This document shows, in pieces, positions 18,063 through 26,714 of a stretch of DNA of 61,133 nucleotides; position 1 is the stretch's first letter; each line of letters begins with the position of its first letter. The notes below the pieces were generated by a model. The model was given only the letters and a program-made list of their open reading frames with translations. It had not been told where the DNA came from and searched no databases. Source of the DNA: Variovorax sp. KK3 (lineage in GTDB: Bacteria > Pseudomonadota > Gammaproteobacteria > Burkholderiales > Burkholderiaceae_C). The stretch covers positions 1 to 61,133 of the forward strand of contig NZ_LYVO01000039.1 in NCBI RefSeq assembly GCF_001984055.1. Direction: 5' to 3'. Made by a program: the position numbers and the translations under genes.

Positions 18063-19211
18063 TCAGGGGACGAGCTTCCACTGGCCCTTTTCCATGCGCA
18101 CCACCACCACGGCGCGCTGGTCCGAACCGTAGCGGTTGTCGGGCTTGAAGTTGTAGACACCGTGCGTGCCCACCAGCTCCTTCGTGCTCACGATCGCGTC
18201 GCGCAGAGCCGTGCGGTAGGCCGGCGTGCCGGGCTCGCCCTTGGTACGCGAGGCCGCATCGGCCAGCAGCAAGTAGGCGTCGTAGGTGTAGGACGAGAAG
18301 GCATCGGTGGGCGCCGCGCCGTGCACCTTCTGGTAGGCGCTGCGGAAGTTCATCGACACCTTCTTGATCGGGTTGTCGGCCGGCAGCTGGTCGGCGACGA
18401 GCACCGGGCCGCTGGGCACCTGCAGGCCTTCGATGGAGGCGCCGCCCACGCGCACGAAGTCGGCGTTGATCAGGCCGTGCGTGCCGTAGATCTGCCCCTT
18501 GTAGCCGCGCTCGGCCAGGCCCAGGTAGGGCAGCGCACCCGGCGTGCCCGAGTTGCCGGCGAAGACCGCATCGGGACGCGAGGCGATGATCTTCAGCACC
18601 TGGCCGGCGACCGACGAATCGCTGCGCGCATAGCGCTCGTTGGCCACCACCTTGATGCCGGCGGCTTCGGCGCTCTTCATCAGCGAGTCGTAGGCCAGGT
18701 CGCCCAGCGCGTCGCTGAAGCCGATGAAGGCGACCGTCTTCACGCCCGACTTCTTCATGCGCTCGACCACGCCCGCCACCATCAACGGGAAGGGCTGCGA
18801 CACTGTCACCGTCCATGCGCCCTCGGGCCCGGGGATGGTCACGGGGGTGGGCGAGATCAGTGGCGTGTTGAGTTCACGCGCGACCGCCGCGATGGCCATG
18901 GCGCCGGGCACGCCCGAGGTGCCGATGAGCACGTCGACCTTATCTTCCACCACCAGCTTGCGCGCGTTGCGGCCGGCGGTCGTGGGGTCGGAGGCGTCGT
19001 CGAGCACGATCAGCTCGACCTTGCGGCCGGCCAGCTGCGGGTGCTCGGCGATGGCCGCGCGGATGCCCTTCTCGTACGGAATGCCGAGCGCCGACACCGG
19101 ACCCGACAGCGAGCTGATGAAGCCGATCTTGAGGTCGGCCGCGGTGGCCTGGGCTGCCGCGAGGGCGATGGCCGTGAGGCCGACAAGCTGAAGGAGCGTT
19201 CGCTTCATCAC
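18063..19211 (-). CDS. ABC substrate-binding protein 2 (LivK type)
   Basis: A 382-residue periplasmic binding protein. The signal peptide ends near ATA in QATAADLKIG. The body is colinear with binding proteins 1 and 3 (SLSGPVSALGIPYEKG, DDASDPTTAGRNARKL, GFSDALGDLAYDSL). It sits between the first oxygenase alpha gene and binding protein 3, and a hairpin repeat (19240-19331) separates it from the latter. Three paralogues feeding one permease suggests broadened ligand range or sensing of several related compounds. Confidence 0.93.
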   Translation of the reverse strand: MMKRTLLQLVGLTAIALAAAQATAADLKIGFISSLSGPVSALGIPYEKGIRAAIAEHPQLAGRKVELIVLDDASDPTTAGRNARKLVVEDKVDVLIGTSGVPGAMAIAAVARELNTPLISPTPVTIPGPEGAWTVTVSQPFPLMVAGVVERMKKSGVKTVAFIGFSDALGDLAYDSLMKSAEAAGIKVVANERYARSDSSVAGQVLKIIASRPDAVFAGNSGTPGALPYLGLAERGYKGQIYGTHGLINADFVRVGGASIEGLQVPSGPVLVADQLPADNPIKKVSMNFRSAYQKVHGAAPTDAFSSYTYDAYLLLADAASRTKGEPGTPAYRTALRDAIVSTKELVGTHGVYNFKPDNRYGSDQRAVVVVRMEKGQWKLVP

Positions 19212-19239
19212 ATTCTTTCGATCAATCGGAGCTATGCGG

Positions 19240-19331
19240 GGAACACCGCGGAACCGGCTTTGCCGGGCCGCTGGTGTTGCCCCCGGTGAGGGGGTTGGCG
19301 GCTACACGAAGTGAGCAAGCCTGGGGGAGAG
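19240..19331 (-). repeat. Comamonadaceae hairpin repeat, copy 1
   Basis: A ~92-base GC-rich element that begins directly after the stop codon of binding protein 3. It contains two hairpins: CCGGC-TTT-GCCGG (19254-19266) and CCCCC-GGTGA-GGGGG (19280-19294). Two further copies in this window (52833-52920 and 56630-56720) have the same order and the same orientation relative to the gene ending just upstream. Such elements are common after genes in Variovorax and relatives. Here it lies inside an operon, so it may stabilise mRNA or damp read-through. Confidence 0.85.
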
Positions 19332-20480
19332 TCAGGGAACCAGTTTCCATTGGCCCTTTTCCAACTTCACGACCACGCGCGAGCGGTCGTCCGACCCATA
19401 GCGGTCGGTGGGCTTGAAGTTGTAGACGCTGTGCGTGCCGACCAGCTCCTTGGTGCTGACGATCGAGTCGCGCAGCGCCGAGCGGAAGGCCGGCGTGCCG
19501 GGCTCGCCCTTGGTGCGCTGGGCGGCGTCGAGGAAGAGCAGCCAGGCGTCGAAGCTGTAGGCCGAGAAGGCATCGGTGGGCGCCGCGCCGTTGGCCTTCT
19601 GGTAGGCCGAGCGGAAGTCCATCGAGATCTTGCGGATCGGGTTCGAGTCGGGCAGCTGCTCGGCCACGATCACCGGGCCGGTGGGTGCCAGCAGGCCTTC
19701 GACCGCATTGCCGCCCACGCGCACGAAGTCGGGGTTGATCAGGGCATGCATGCCGTAGATCTGGCCCTTGTAGCCACGCTCCTGCAGTGCGAGGTAAGGC
19801 AGCGCGCCGGGCGTGCCCGAGGTGCCGGTGATCACCGCGTCGGGCTTGAGCGCCACGATCTTCAGCACCTGGCCAGTGACGGAGGCATCGGCGCGTGCGT
19901 AGCGTTCGTTGCTCACCACCTTGATGCCGGCGGCGGGCGCGCTCTTGGTGAGCGCGTCGTAGACCAGGTCGCCCCAGGCGTCGGAGAAGCCGATGTAGCC
20001 CACCGTCTTCACGCCGGACTTCTTCATCTGGTCGACCACCGCGCTGAGCATCAGCGGCGCGGGCTGCGGCAGCGTGACCATCCAAGCGCCCTCTTCGCCC
20101 GGCAGATTGGCGTTGGCGATGGAGATCAGCGGCGTCTTGGTCTCGCGCGCCACGGCCGCGATGGCCAGCGCGCCGGGCGAGCCGGCCGTGCCGATGATGA
20201 CGTCGACCTTGTCCTCGTCGATCATCTTGCGGGCATTGCGCGCGGCGGTCGACGGATCGGACGCATCGTCGAGCTGCACCAACTGGACCTTGCGGCCGTT
20301 GACTTCCGACTTGTAGGCCAGCGCGGCCTTCATGCCCTTTTCGTAGGGAATGCCCAGCGAGGACACCGGCCCTGACAACGACGTGATGAAGCCGACCTTG
20401 TAGTCGGCCGCCCAGGCGCCCGCGGCGCTCAGGGCGAAGGCGACGCCTGCAAGGGCGCGGATCGAGGTCGTGAGTTTCAT
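19332..20480 (-). CDS. ABC substrate-binding protein 3 (LivK type)
   Basis: A 382-residue periplasmic binding protein and the first gene of its operon. A signal peptide (MKLTTSIRALAGVAFALSAA) is followed by cleavage after AWA. The start at 20480 has the strong ribosome binding site GAAGGAG. It is colinear with binding proteins 1 and 2. The upstream gap holds a good promoter with an operator at the start point, so this gene is likely the most strongly induced of the set. The hairpin repeat right after its stop may let it be expressed above the downstream genes. Confidence 0.94.
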   Translation of the reverse strand: MKLTTSIRALAGVAFALSAAGAWAADYKVGFITSLSGPVSSLGIPYEKGMKAALAYKSEVNGRKVQLVQLDDASDPSTAARNARKMIDEDKVDVIIGTAGSPGALAIAAVARETKTPLISIANANLPGEEGAWMVTLPQPAPLMLSAVVDQMKKSGVKTVGYIGFSDAWGDLVYDALTKSAPAAGIKVVSNERYARADASVTGQVLKIVALKPDAVITGTSGTPGALPYLALQERGYKGQIYGMHALINPDFVRVGGNAVEGLLAPTGPVIVAEQLPDSNPIRKISMDFRSAYQKANGAAPTDAFSAYSFDAWLLFLDAAQRTKGEPGTPAFRSALRDSIVSTKELVGTHSVYNFKPTDRYGSDDRSRVVVKLEKGQWKLVP

Positions 20481-20539
20481 GACGGGGCTCCTTCGTTGAT
20501 CGGGGTCCGCGTGCGGACGTCGAACATGATTTATGAAAT

Positions 20540-20583
20540 GTTTAGGTCTAAACAATGCTAGCGAGCCGGTGCGTCGATGACAA
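20540..20583 (-). promoter_or_regulatory. promoter with palindromic MarR-type operator
   Basis: On the minus strand TTGTCA (20578-20583) and TAGCAT (20555-20560) are separated by 17 bases, a good sigma-70 promoter. The perfect dyad GTTTAG-GT-CTAAAC occupies 20540-20553, one base beyond the -10 box, where a bound dimer would block initiation. The same dyad, slightly degenerate, stands in the identical place at 8961-8974 before the SDR-marR unit. The MarR protein at 7669 is the obvious candidate ligand-responsive repressor. Confidence 0.75.
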
Positions 20584-20639
20584 GGGAAACAACGCGGGGT
20601 TTTCCAGGTATCGCGTGCAGGCCTTGCAAGCACGCACCG

Positions 20640-21371
20640 CTACAGCGCGAGACTGCCCACACTGGTGCCGCCGCACACGTACAGCACCTGTCCGGTAATG
20701 AAGCTGTTGGCCGGATCGACGAAGAAACGCACGGCCCGTGCCACGTCGCCCGCCTCGCCCAATCGCTGCACGGGCACCGAGGCGGCCAGTTGGCGTTCCT
20801 TGTCGCTGCCGGCCTCCACGACCTCGTGGAACATGTCGGTGCGGATCGGCCCCGGGGCCACCACGTTGACGGTGATGCCCTCGGCCGCCAGCTCCAGTGC
20901 CCAGGTGCGGGCCATGCCCAGCATCCCGGCCTTGGTCGCGGAATAGTTGGTACGCGTGGCCAATCCCACGGCCGCGCGCGACGACAGCAGCACCACGCGA
21001 CCGAAGCGCTCTTCGCGCATGGCAGGCAGCGCCGCCTGCACCAGCTGAATGGCGCAACCCAGGTGCAGGTCGACCAGCGCATCAAGGTCGTCGAGCTTCA
21101 CCTCGGACAGCAGCGCAGGCCGGATCACGCCTGCGTTGTGGACCACCGTGCGCACCTCGAAGCGCTTGACCATCTCCTGCGCGGCCTGGGCCGTGGCCGC
21201 GCGGTCCATCAGGTCGACCTCGATGTTGTAGAGCTTGGGATGGTTGATCTCGCAGCGGCGCCGCGCGAGCGACACCACCTCGTAGCCTTGCGCGAGCAGG
21301 TCCGCGCAGATCGCCTTGCCGATGCCGGCGCTGCCGCCGGTCACGGCCGCCACGGGATGGGTCAGGTTCAT
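20640..21371 (-). CDS. short-chain dehydrogenase/reductase
   Basis: A 243-residue SDR with TGGSAGIG cofactor motif (residues 11-18), HNAG in place of NNAG, VVLLSSRA (catalytic Ser) and YSATK (Tyr, Lys). It is the last gene of the operon that starts with iorA, and its ATG overlaps the cyclase-family gene by 4 bp. About 100 bases follow before the promoter of the next operon; no clear terminator is visible there. The substrate is unknown. Confidence 0.9.
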   Translation of the reverse strand: MNLTHPVAAVTGGSAGIGKAICADLLAQGYEVVSLARRRCEINHPKLYNIEVDLMDRAATAQAAQEMVKRFEVRTVVHNAGVIRPALLSEVKLDDLDALVDLHLGCAIQLVQAALPAMREERFGRVVLLSSRAAVGLATRTNYSATKAGMLGMARTWALELAAEGITVNVVAPGPIRTDMFHEVVEAGSDKERQLAASVPVQRLGEAGDVARAVRFFVDPANSFITGQVLYVCGGTSVGSLAL

Positions 21372-22180
21372 GGTGTGGCTCCTACCAGGGCGAGCACGCG
21401 CAGCGGGCTGCCGCTGCCCTTTTCGATCTTAAGCGGCGGGCAGATCAGCACCGCGCCGGTGGGCGGCAACAGGTCTAGGTTGCTCAGGCACTGCAGCCCA
21501 TAGCGACCGGCACCGTGCATGTAGTAGTGACAGGGGTACGGCGGCCGCAGGTGGTAGCCCTGGCCCGCATCGGTGCCGATGGCTTCCGAGCCGAAGCCCA
21601 GCACGTCGCGCTGCTCGACCAGGAAGCGAACCGCCTCGGCGCTCGGGCCCGGCGTGTGCTGGCCGGTCTCGTCGAAGTTCTGGTAGGCCTCGGGGTCGGC
21701 GCGCTTGGACCAGTCGGTGCGCATCAGCACCCAGGCGCCTTTGGGGATGCGTCCGTGTTCGGCCTCGAAGCGCTCGATGTCTTCGACCGTCATCAGGTAG
21801 TCCGGATTGGCCGCCACGTCCTTCGAGCAGTCGATGACGCAAGCCGCAGCCACGAAGTCCTGCACAGGGATCGTGTCGACCGAGTTGTGCGGCAGGTCGC
21901 GGCCCGAGATCCAATGGATGGGCGCATCGAAGTGCGTGCCGGTGTGCTCGCCGCAAGAGAAGTTGTTCCAATACCAGCCGGGCCCGCGCTCGTCGTACTT
22001 CGACACCTCCTCGATGCGGAAAGGCCAGCACTGGCCCATCTCGGGCGGCAGCGCGATCTGCGGGAACTCGGGCGTCAGCGTCTGCGTGAGGTCGACCACG
22101 CGAATGCGGCCGCTGGCCATCGCGCCGACCAGGCTGCCGAGGATCTCGGCGGTGGACATGAGTTCGGTTGTCGTCGTCAT
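21368..22180 (-). CDS. cyclase-family (kynurenine formamidase/isatin hydrolase-like) hydrolase
   Basis: A 270-residue member of the metal-dependent cyclase family (PF04199), which includes kynurenine formamidase and isatin hydrolase. The metal-binding signature HTGTHFDAPIH is clear, as is a downstream GSEAIGTD segment. Members hydrolyse amide bonds next to an aromatic amine, including the lactam of isatin. In an indole-catabolic setting it could open an oxindole or dioxindole ring, or release a formyl group; this is inference. The ATG at 22180 is chosen over a longer frame that overlaps the upstream gene. It overlaps the following SDR by 4 bp. Confidence 0.88.
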   Translation of the reverse strand: MTTTTELMSTAEILGSLVGAMASGRIRVVDLTQTLTPEFPQIALPPEMGQCWPFRIEEVSKYDERGPGWYWNNFSCGEHTGTHFDAPIHWISGRDLPHNSVDTIPVQDFVAAACVIDCSKDVAANPDYLMTVEDIERFEAEHGRIPKGAWVLMRTDWSKRADPEAYQNFDETGQHTPGPSAEAVRFLVEQRDVLGFGSEAIGTDAGQGYHLRPPYPCHYYMHGAGRYGLQCLSNLDLLPPTGAVLICPPLKIEKGSGSPLRVLALVGATP

Positions 22181-22184
22181 CTGT

Positions 22185-23435
22185 TCAGCCTCCTGCTGCG
22201 AGTTCGCGTTCGAGCACCTTGGGGTTGTCGCGCCAGCGCTCGAGCCACTCCTGCGCCACGTCGCCGGGGTACACGTCCTCGATGCCATCGCGCAGCGCCT
22301 TCACGATGGCATTGGCCAGCGCGCTCGGTGCCAGCTTGGGCGGCGGCTGGTGCTGGTTCCATTCGTCGTCGATCGGGCCCGGGAACACGTTGACCACGCG
22401 GATGCCAGCCGGCCGCATCTCGGCGCGCAGGCACTGCGCGAGCGAGTACGCCGCAGCCTTCGAGGCGCTGAAGGTGCCGTGCGGCGGGTAGTTGGCGAGC
22501 GCATAGATCGACAGCAGATTGACCCAGGCCGTGGCACCGGTCACGCCGTCGGCCGAGCGGCCCTTGAGCGCCGGGCCGAATTCCTGCGCGAGGCGCAGGA
22601 AGCCGAAGTAGTTGATGTCCATCTCGGCCTTGGCGACGTCGGTGCCGCGGCGTGCGCCGATGCCGAAGGTGCGGTGCACCTCGGCGTTGTTGATCACGAT
22701 GTCGACCTTGCCGCCGATCTCGCCGGCCAGCTCGGTGACGGAGCGGCCGTTGGTCAAGTCCAGCGGCACCAGCGTCACCTGCGGCAGCGCCGTGATGTCC
22801 TCCAGTCCGCCCAGCTTCTTCCAGGGCTCGGCATGGCCGACCCAGACGATGTCGGCGCCGGCCTTCACCAGTGCGCGCACGATCGCCTGGCCGACCTCGG
22901 TCTTGCCGTCGGTCACGAGCGCCTTGCGGAACTTGGGGTCGCTGGTCATTTCACGCAGCATCTTGTCGTCGGCCATATGGGCACTTCCTTCCTTGGGAAA
23001 TCCGATCAGAACCGCCTGTCCGGCGCGGTCCAGCCGCGCACCCACGCGCACGTCCGCGGGCGCATCGCCGACCTCGCCGTGCAGGTGCACCATCAGCGTG
23101 GGCCCGCTGTCGAGATGAACCAGGCCCAGTCGCCATGGCAGGCGCTCGCGGAAGAACAGGTCGTTGCTGTGGTGCAGGGTCGTCGTCGCGAGCAGTTCGC
23201 CCGCGCCGCTCTGCTCGCGCCATTGCAGGCGCGGCGACAGGCACTTGTGGCAGGCCTCGCGCGGCGGGTACTGCACGGTGCCGCAGTCCTTGCAGGTCTG
23301 CAGCTCGAAGCGGCCCTCGGCGGCGGCCGCCGTCATGTTGAGCGCGACGCGGCCGCGGGAGCCCGGCGGCAGGTTCATCTGCCGGGTGCGAAGCACGGGG
23401 TTCTTGCGCTTGGGGCGCATCAACGGCATGGTCAT
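22185..23435 (-). CDS. DUF35 zinc-ribbon/OB-fold fused to a degenerate SDR
   Basis: A 416-residue fusion. Residues about 1-145 form a DUF35 unit with the zinc ribbon TCKDCGTVQYPPREACHKC (two CxxC pairs) and an OB-fold; such proteins partner thiolase-like enzymes. Residues about 165-416 are SDR-like, but the cofactor motif reads TDGKTEVG rather than TGxxxGxG, NNAG is NNAE, and the catalytic Tyr is Phe in FSASK (13 residues after the retained Ser in LLSI). The SDR half is thus probably not a normal dehydrogenase. The ATG at 23435 has GGGAGG upstream and overlaps the thiolase stop by 4 bp, fitting a complex of the two proteins. Confidence 0.88.
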   Translation of the reverse strand: MTMPLMRPKRKNPVLRTRQMNLPPGSRGRVALNMTAAAAEGRFELQTCKDCGTVQYPPREACHKCLSPRLQWREQSGAGELLATTTLHHSNDLFFRERLPWRLGLVHLDSGPTLMVHLHGEVGDAPADVRVGARLDRAGQAVLIGFPKEGSAHMADDKMLREMTSDPKFRKALVTDGKTEVGQAIVRALVKAGADIVWVGHAEPWKKLGGLEDITALPQVTLVPLDLTNGRSVTELAGEIGGKVDIVINNAEVHRTFGIGARRGTDVAKAEMDINYFGFLRLAQEFGPALKGRSADGVTGATAWVNLLSIYALANYPPHGTFSASKAAAYSLAQCLRAEMRPAGIRVVNVFPGPIDDEWNQHQPPPKLAPSALANAIVKALRDGIEDVYPGDVAQEWLERWRDNPKVLERELAAGG

Positions 23436-24607
23436 TCCGACCTCCCGAGAATGACGGCACCGGTGCACAGGCAGCGGTCGTAGGTGACCATGCCGAAGCC
23501 GGCGACCAGGCCCAGCTTTGCGTCGGGCACTGCACGCGAATCCGCTGCATCCGTGAGCTGCCGAATCGCCTCCACCATGCCCAGAAAGCCGCCCGCCGCA
23601 CCGGCCTGCCCGCCGGACAACTGCCCGCCGCTCGTGTTGTTGGGAAAGCTGCCGTCGAAGGTCGTGGTGTTCGCGCGCACGAAGTCGGGACCCTCGCCCT
23701 TTTCGCAGAAGCCCAGGTCCTCGAACTGCATCATCACGATCACCGGGTAGTCGTCATAGGTCTGCACGAAGTCCAGGTCGGCGGGCTTGACACCGGCCTG
23801 TGCATAGAGGTCGTCGCGGTCCTTGCGCCAGCCGCCCTGCACCATCACCGGGTCTTCGGCATAGGCGTTGTGCCGCTCGATCGCACCGCGGATCACCGCA
23901 TGCGGCAGGCCCAGGTCGCGGGCGCGCGCCTCGCTCATCACCAGGAAGGCATCGGCGCCCGCGCAGGGCATCACGCAGTCGAACAGGTGGATCGGGTCCG
24001 AGATCGGCCGCGCATCCATGTATTCGTCGAGCGTCAGCGGCTTCTTGAACACGGCATTCGGATTGCCGAGCGCATTGGTGCGCTGGTCGACCGCGATGCG
24101 GCCGAAGTCCTCGCGCTTCGCACCAAATGTCCGCATGTAATTCGCAGTGATCATCGCGAAGATGGAATTCGGGCCACCCGAGCCATACGGGTAACTCGCA
24201 TCGCGCGCGAAGTTGCTGAAGCTGCCGAGCGTCAGGCGGAAAGAGTCGACGTGGTTGGTGTCGGCACCCACGCAGGCGACGATGTCGGCATCGCCGGCCT
24301 GCACGGCCCGCGCGGCGCGGCGCAGGCACATCACGCCCGAAGCGCCGCCGGTGGGCACGTGGTCCAGCCAGCGCGGGCTCAGGCCCAGGTGCTGCGTCAC
24401 ACCGACGGCCGTGTCCGGTGCCAGCGAAAAGCTGCTGAGGCTCAGCCCGTCGATGTCTTCCTTGCGCACGCCGCTGGCCTTGACCAGCGCCTCGATCGCC
24501 TGGCCGATGAACCAATGCGCACTGTGCGTCGAATAGCGGACGTAGGGCACCGTGACCGGCACCGCGACCGCCACGCCTTCATAAGACTGCCGCGATGACC
24601 TGGTCAT
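23432..24607 (-). CDS. thiolase-like (lipid-transfer/Ltp2-type) protein
   Basis: A 391-residue thiolase-fold protein. The usual nucleophilic Cys is absent: the region reads VPTGGASGVMCLRRAARA, as in non-decarboxylating and Ltp2-type members. The C-terminal part retains NTSGGQLSGGQAGAAGG and ends with DRCLCTGAVILGR. Ltp2 proteins with a DUF35 partner are retro-aldolases that split beta-hydroxyacyl-CoA side chains, and here a DUF35 fusion is encoded immediately downstream with a 4-bp overlap. I therefore infer side-chain cleavage of an aromatic acyl-CoA rather than thiolysis. The start at 24607 overlaps the CoA ligase by 4 bp; a much longer open frame upstream is the ligase's shadow. Confidence 0.88.
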   Translation of the reverse strand: MTRSSRQSYEGVAVAVPVTVPYVRYSTHSAHWFIGQAIEALVKASGVRKEDIDGLSLSSFSLAPDTAVGVTQHLGLSPRWLDHVPTGGASGVMCLRRAARAVQAGDADIVACVGADTNHVDSFRLTLGSFSNFARDASYPYGSGGPNSIFAMITANYMRTFGAKREDFGRIAVDQRTNALGNPNAVFKKPLTLDEYMDARPISDPIHLFDCVMPCAGADAFLVMSEARARDLGLPHAVIRGAIERHNAYAEDPVMVQGGWRKDRDDLYAQAGVKPADLDFVQTYDDYPVIVMMQFEDLGFCEKGEGPDFVRANTTTFDGSFPNNTSGGQLSGGQAGAAGGFLGMVEAIRQLTDAADSRAVPDAKLGLVAGFGMVTYDRCLCTGAVILGRSE

Positions 24608-26229
24608 GGCTGCCTTTTCTTCATCGACCGCGTGTCGATGCAGTGCGCCTGCCCCGGCAGCGCGTGAGCCAGCTCGCGCAACTGCCCGCGCTGGATCTTC
24701 TGCGAGGGCGTCAAGGGCAGCGCGTCGACGAATGCGACGTAACCCGGCGCCTTGTAATAGGCCAGTTGGGCCAGCGCATGCTCGACGATGCCGGCAGCGA
24801 TGCGCTCGCGCTCCGCCGCGCCGGCGTCTTCGTTCAGCACGACGCAAGCCAGAACCTCGTCGCCGCGCACCGGGTCGGGCGTGGCGGCGACGGCCGACGC
24901 CTTCACCGCCGGATGCTGGTTGAGCACGCTCTCCACTTCCACGGCCGAGATGTTCTCTCCACTGCGGCGAATCACGTTCTTCTTGCGATCGACGAAGAAG
25001 AAGTTGCCGTCGGCATCGCGGCGCACCAGGTCGCCGGTGTGGAACCAGCCGCCTTCCCACGCGTCGCGTGTCGCAGCCTCGTCTTTCAAGTAGCCGGAGA
25101 AGAAGTAGCGCCGCGGGTCGTCGCCGGCCGAACGCACGAGCAGCTCGCCGGGCTGGTCTCCCGCGACCTGCTCGCCGGCCTCGTCCACCAGCCGCACCTC
25201 GACGTAATCCTGCGAGCGGCCGAAGCAGCTGGTGCCGACCTGGCGCGGTTCGCGGTTGGCCATGATGCAGGCGCCGGCACCGGTCTCGGTCATGGCCCAG
25301 GCCTCGACCAGCGGAAAGCCGAAGCGGGCCTCGAAGGGCGCGTGGTTCTTGCGGTCCACGCCGGCCCCGAAGCCCCAGCGAATCGCATGGTCGCGGTCGG
25401 CCGCGGATTCCGGTGCGCCCAGCAGCATCGCCGGCATCACGCCCAGGTAGTGGACGATGGTGGCCCGGCTCTCGCGCGCACTCGCGAGCCAGCTCTTCGG
25501 ATGAAAGCGATCCAGCTGCACCAGGCAGCCGCCGGCCGTCAGCACCACCATGGTGGAGAAGGCCATCGCATTCATGTGATTGAGCGGCAGCGGCGTGATG
25601 ACTCTTTCGGTATCGGGCCGGATACCGCAGACGCCGTCGAGTGCCGCATACCACTCGCCAGCGCGCAGGAAGTACTCGTTCGCCAGGATGCAACCCTTCG
25701 GCCGGCCGGTGGTGCCGGAGGTGTAGAGCAACGCGCACTCGGTGTCCGTGCCGATCGCATCCTGCGCGCGCGGCGCGGGCGTGGCCGCAGCAGGCACCGC
25801 ATCGTCCGGGCCCATCGTCTGGAAGGCAACGCCGGCCTGCACCGCGGCTGCGCGCAGATCGGCCGCGCGCTCGGGCAAGGTCACGGCCAGCGTGATCTCG
25901 CTGTGGCCGATCAGGTACACGAGCTCGGCAGAACGCATCTCGGCGTTGATCGGCACCACGCTCACGCCCAGGGCGTTGAGCGCCAACCAGTGCAGCAGAA
26001 AGGCGGGCCGGTTTTCCAGGAGCAGGCCGACGCGATGGCCGTGGCCGTAGCCCGCAGTGGCATAGGCCTGGCGCAGGCGCTCGACTCCCGAAGCCGCCTC
26101 GCCCCAGCGGATGGCGCCGGCCTCGATCCCATAGGCCTTTGCCGTCACCGATTCGGTGAACAGGAATTCGGCATCGGGCGTGCGTGCCGCCGTCGCCACA
26201 AAACATTGGTGAACGGTGCGCATCGTCAT
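24604..26229 (-). CDS. AMP-forming acyl-CoA ligase
   Basis: A 541-residue ANL-superfamily ligase. Motifs: LLYTSGTTGRPKG, WAMTETGAG, FHTGDLVRR, FFVDRKKNVIRRSGENIS and the C-terminal LTPSQKIQRGQLRE with the catalytic Lys. It is distinct from the ligase at 9796, so the locus can activate two different acids or the same acid at two stages. The ATG at 26229 shares its A with the stop of the oxygenase beta subunit (TGATG), implying coupled translation; a second ATG two codons later is possible. Confidence 0.92.
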   Translation of the reverse strand: MTMRTVHQCFVATAARTPDAEFLFTESVTAKAYGIEAGAIRWGEAASGVERLRQAYATAGYGHGHRVGLLLENRPAFLLHWLALNALGVSVVPINAEMRSAELVYLIGHSEITLAVTLPERAADLRAAAVQAGVAFQTMGPDDAVPAAATPAPRAQDAIGTDTECALLYTSGTTGRPKGCILANEYFLRAGEWYAALDGVCGIRPDTERVITPLPLNHMNAMAFSTMVVLTAGGCLVQLDRFHPKSWLASARESRATIVHYLGVMPAMLLGAPESAADRDHAIRWGFGAGVDRKNHAPFEARFGFPLVEAWAMTETGAGACIMANREPRQVGTSCFGRSQDYVEVRLVDEAGEQVAGDQPGELLVRSAGDDPRRYFFSGYLKDEAATRDAWEGGWFHTGDLVRRDADGNFFFVDRKKNVIRRSGENISAVEVESVLNQHPAVKASAVAATPDPVRGDEVLACVVLNEDAGAAERERIAAGIVEHALAQLAYYKAPGYVAFVDALPLTPSQKIQRGQLRELAHALPGQAHCIDTRSMKKRQP

Positions 26230-26714
26230 CAGATGAAGAGCTGCACGGCCGGCAGCGCGGCGTCGCAGTTGAGGATGTTCACGCGCTTGAGCGTCATGCG
26301 CAGTGCGCCGTCCACCTGCTTCAGGTGGTGGAAGAAGGTGCCGACGTAGAACTGCAGTTCATCGCCCTGCGACTCGGTGTAATGGAACTCCGTGCGCACG
26401 ACGAACTCATTGCCTGCTTCATCGAATTGCTCGACGGTCGGCACCTGCAGCAGGTGGTGGCACCGGCTGGGCGGCTGCTGCGAAAAAGCCCGCGGGCTCT
26501 TGAGACGCTCGATGCGCAGTTCGCGCAGCAGCTTGTCTTCGTACATGTGCGAGCAGTGATTGAGGCCATCTTCCTGGCCGGGCACTGCCGGCACCCAATA
26601 GAAGGCGTCGTCGGTGAAGAGCGCGTTCCAATCTTCGTAGCGCCGCGCGTCGAGCAGCCGCGACTCCTGCACCACGAAGTCGATCAGGTCCTGGCGGGTC
26701 GGGCTGGCCATCAC
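26229..26714 (-). CDS. aromatic-ring-hydroxylating dioxygenase beta subunit 2
   Basis: A 161-residue small oxygenase subunit with ESRLLDARRYEDWNALFTDDAFYWVP near the N terminus and LPAVQLFI at the end, paralogous to the subunit at 16257. It pairs with the alpha subunit at 26711, which it overlaps by 4 bp. Two adjacent ATGs (MMAS) are possible starts. In auxin-degrading Variovorax the beta partner is called iadE; I do not assign the symbol because two pairs are present. Confidence 0.92.
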   Translation of the reverse strand: MMASPTRQDLIDFVVQESRLLDARRYEDWNALFTDDAFYWVPAVPGQEDGLNHCSHMYEDKLLRELRIERLKSPRAFSQQPPSRCHHLLQVPTVEQFDEAGNEFVVRTEFHYTESQGDELQFYVGTFFHHLKQVDGALRMTLKRVNILNCDAALPAVQLFI

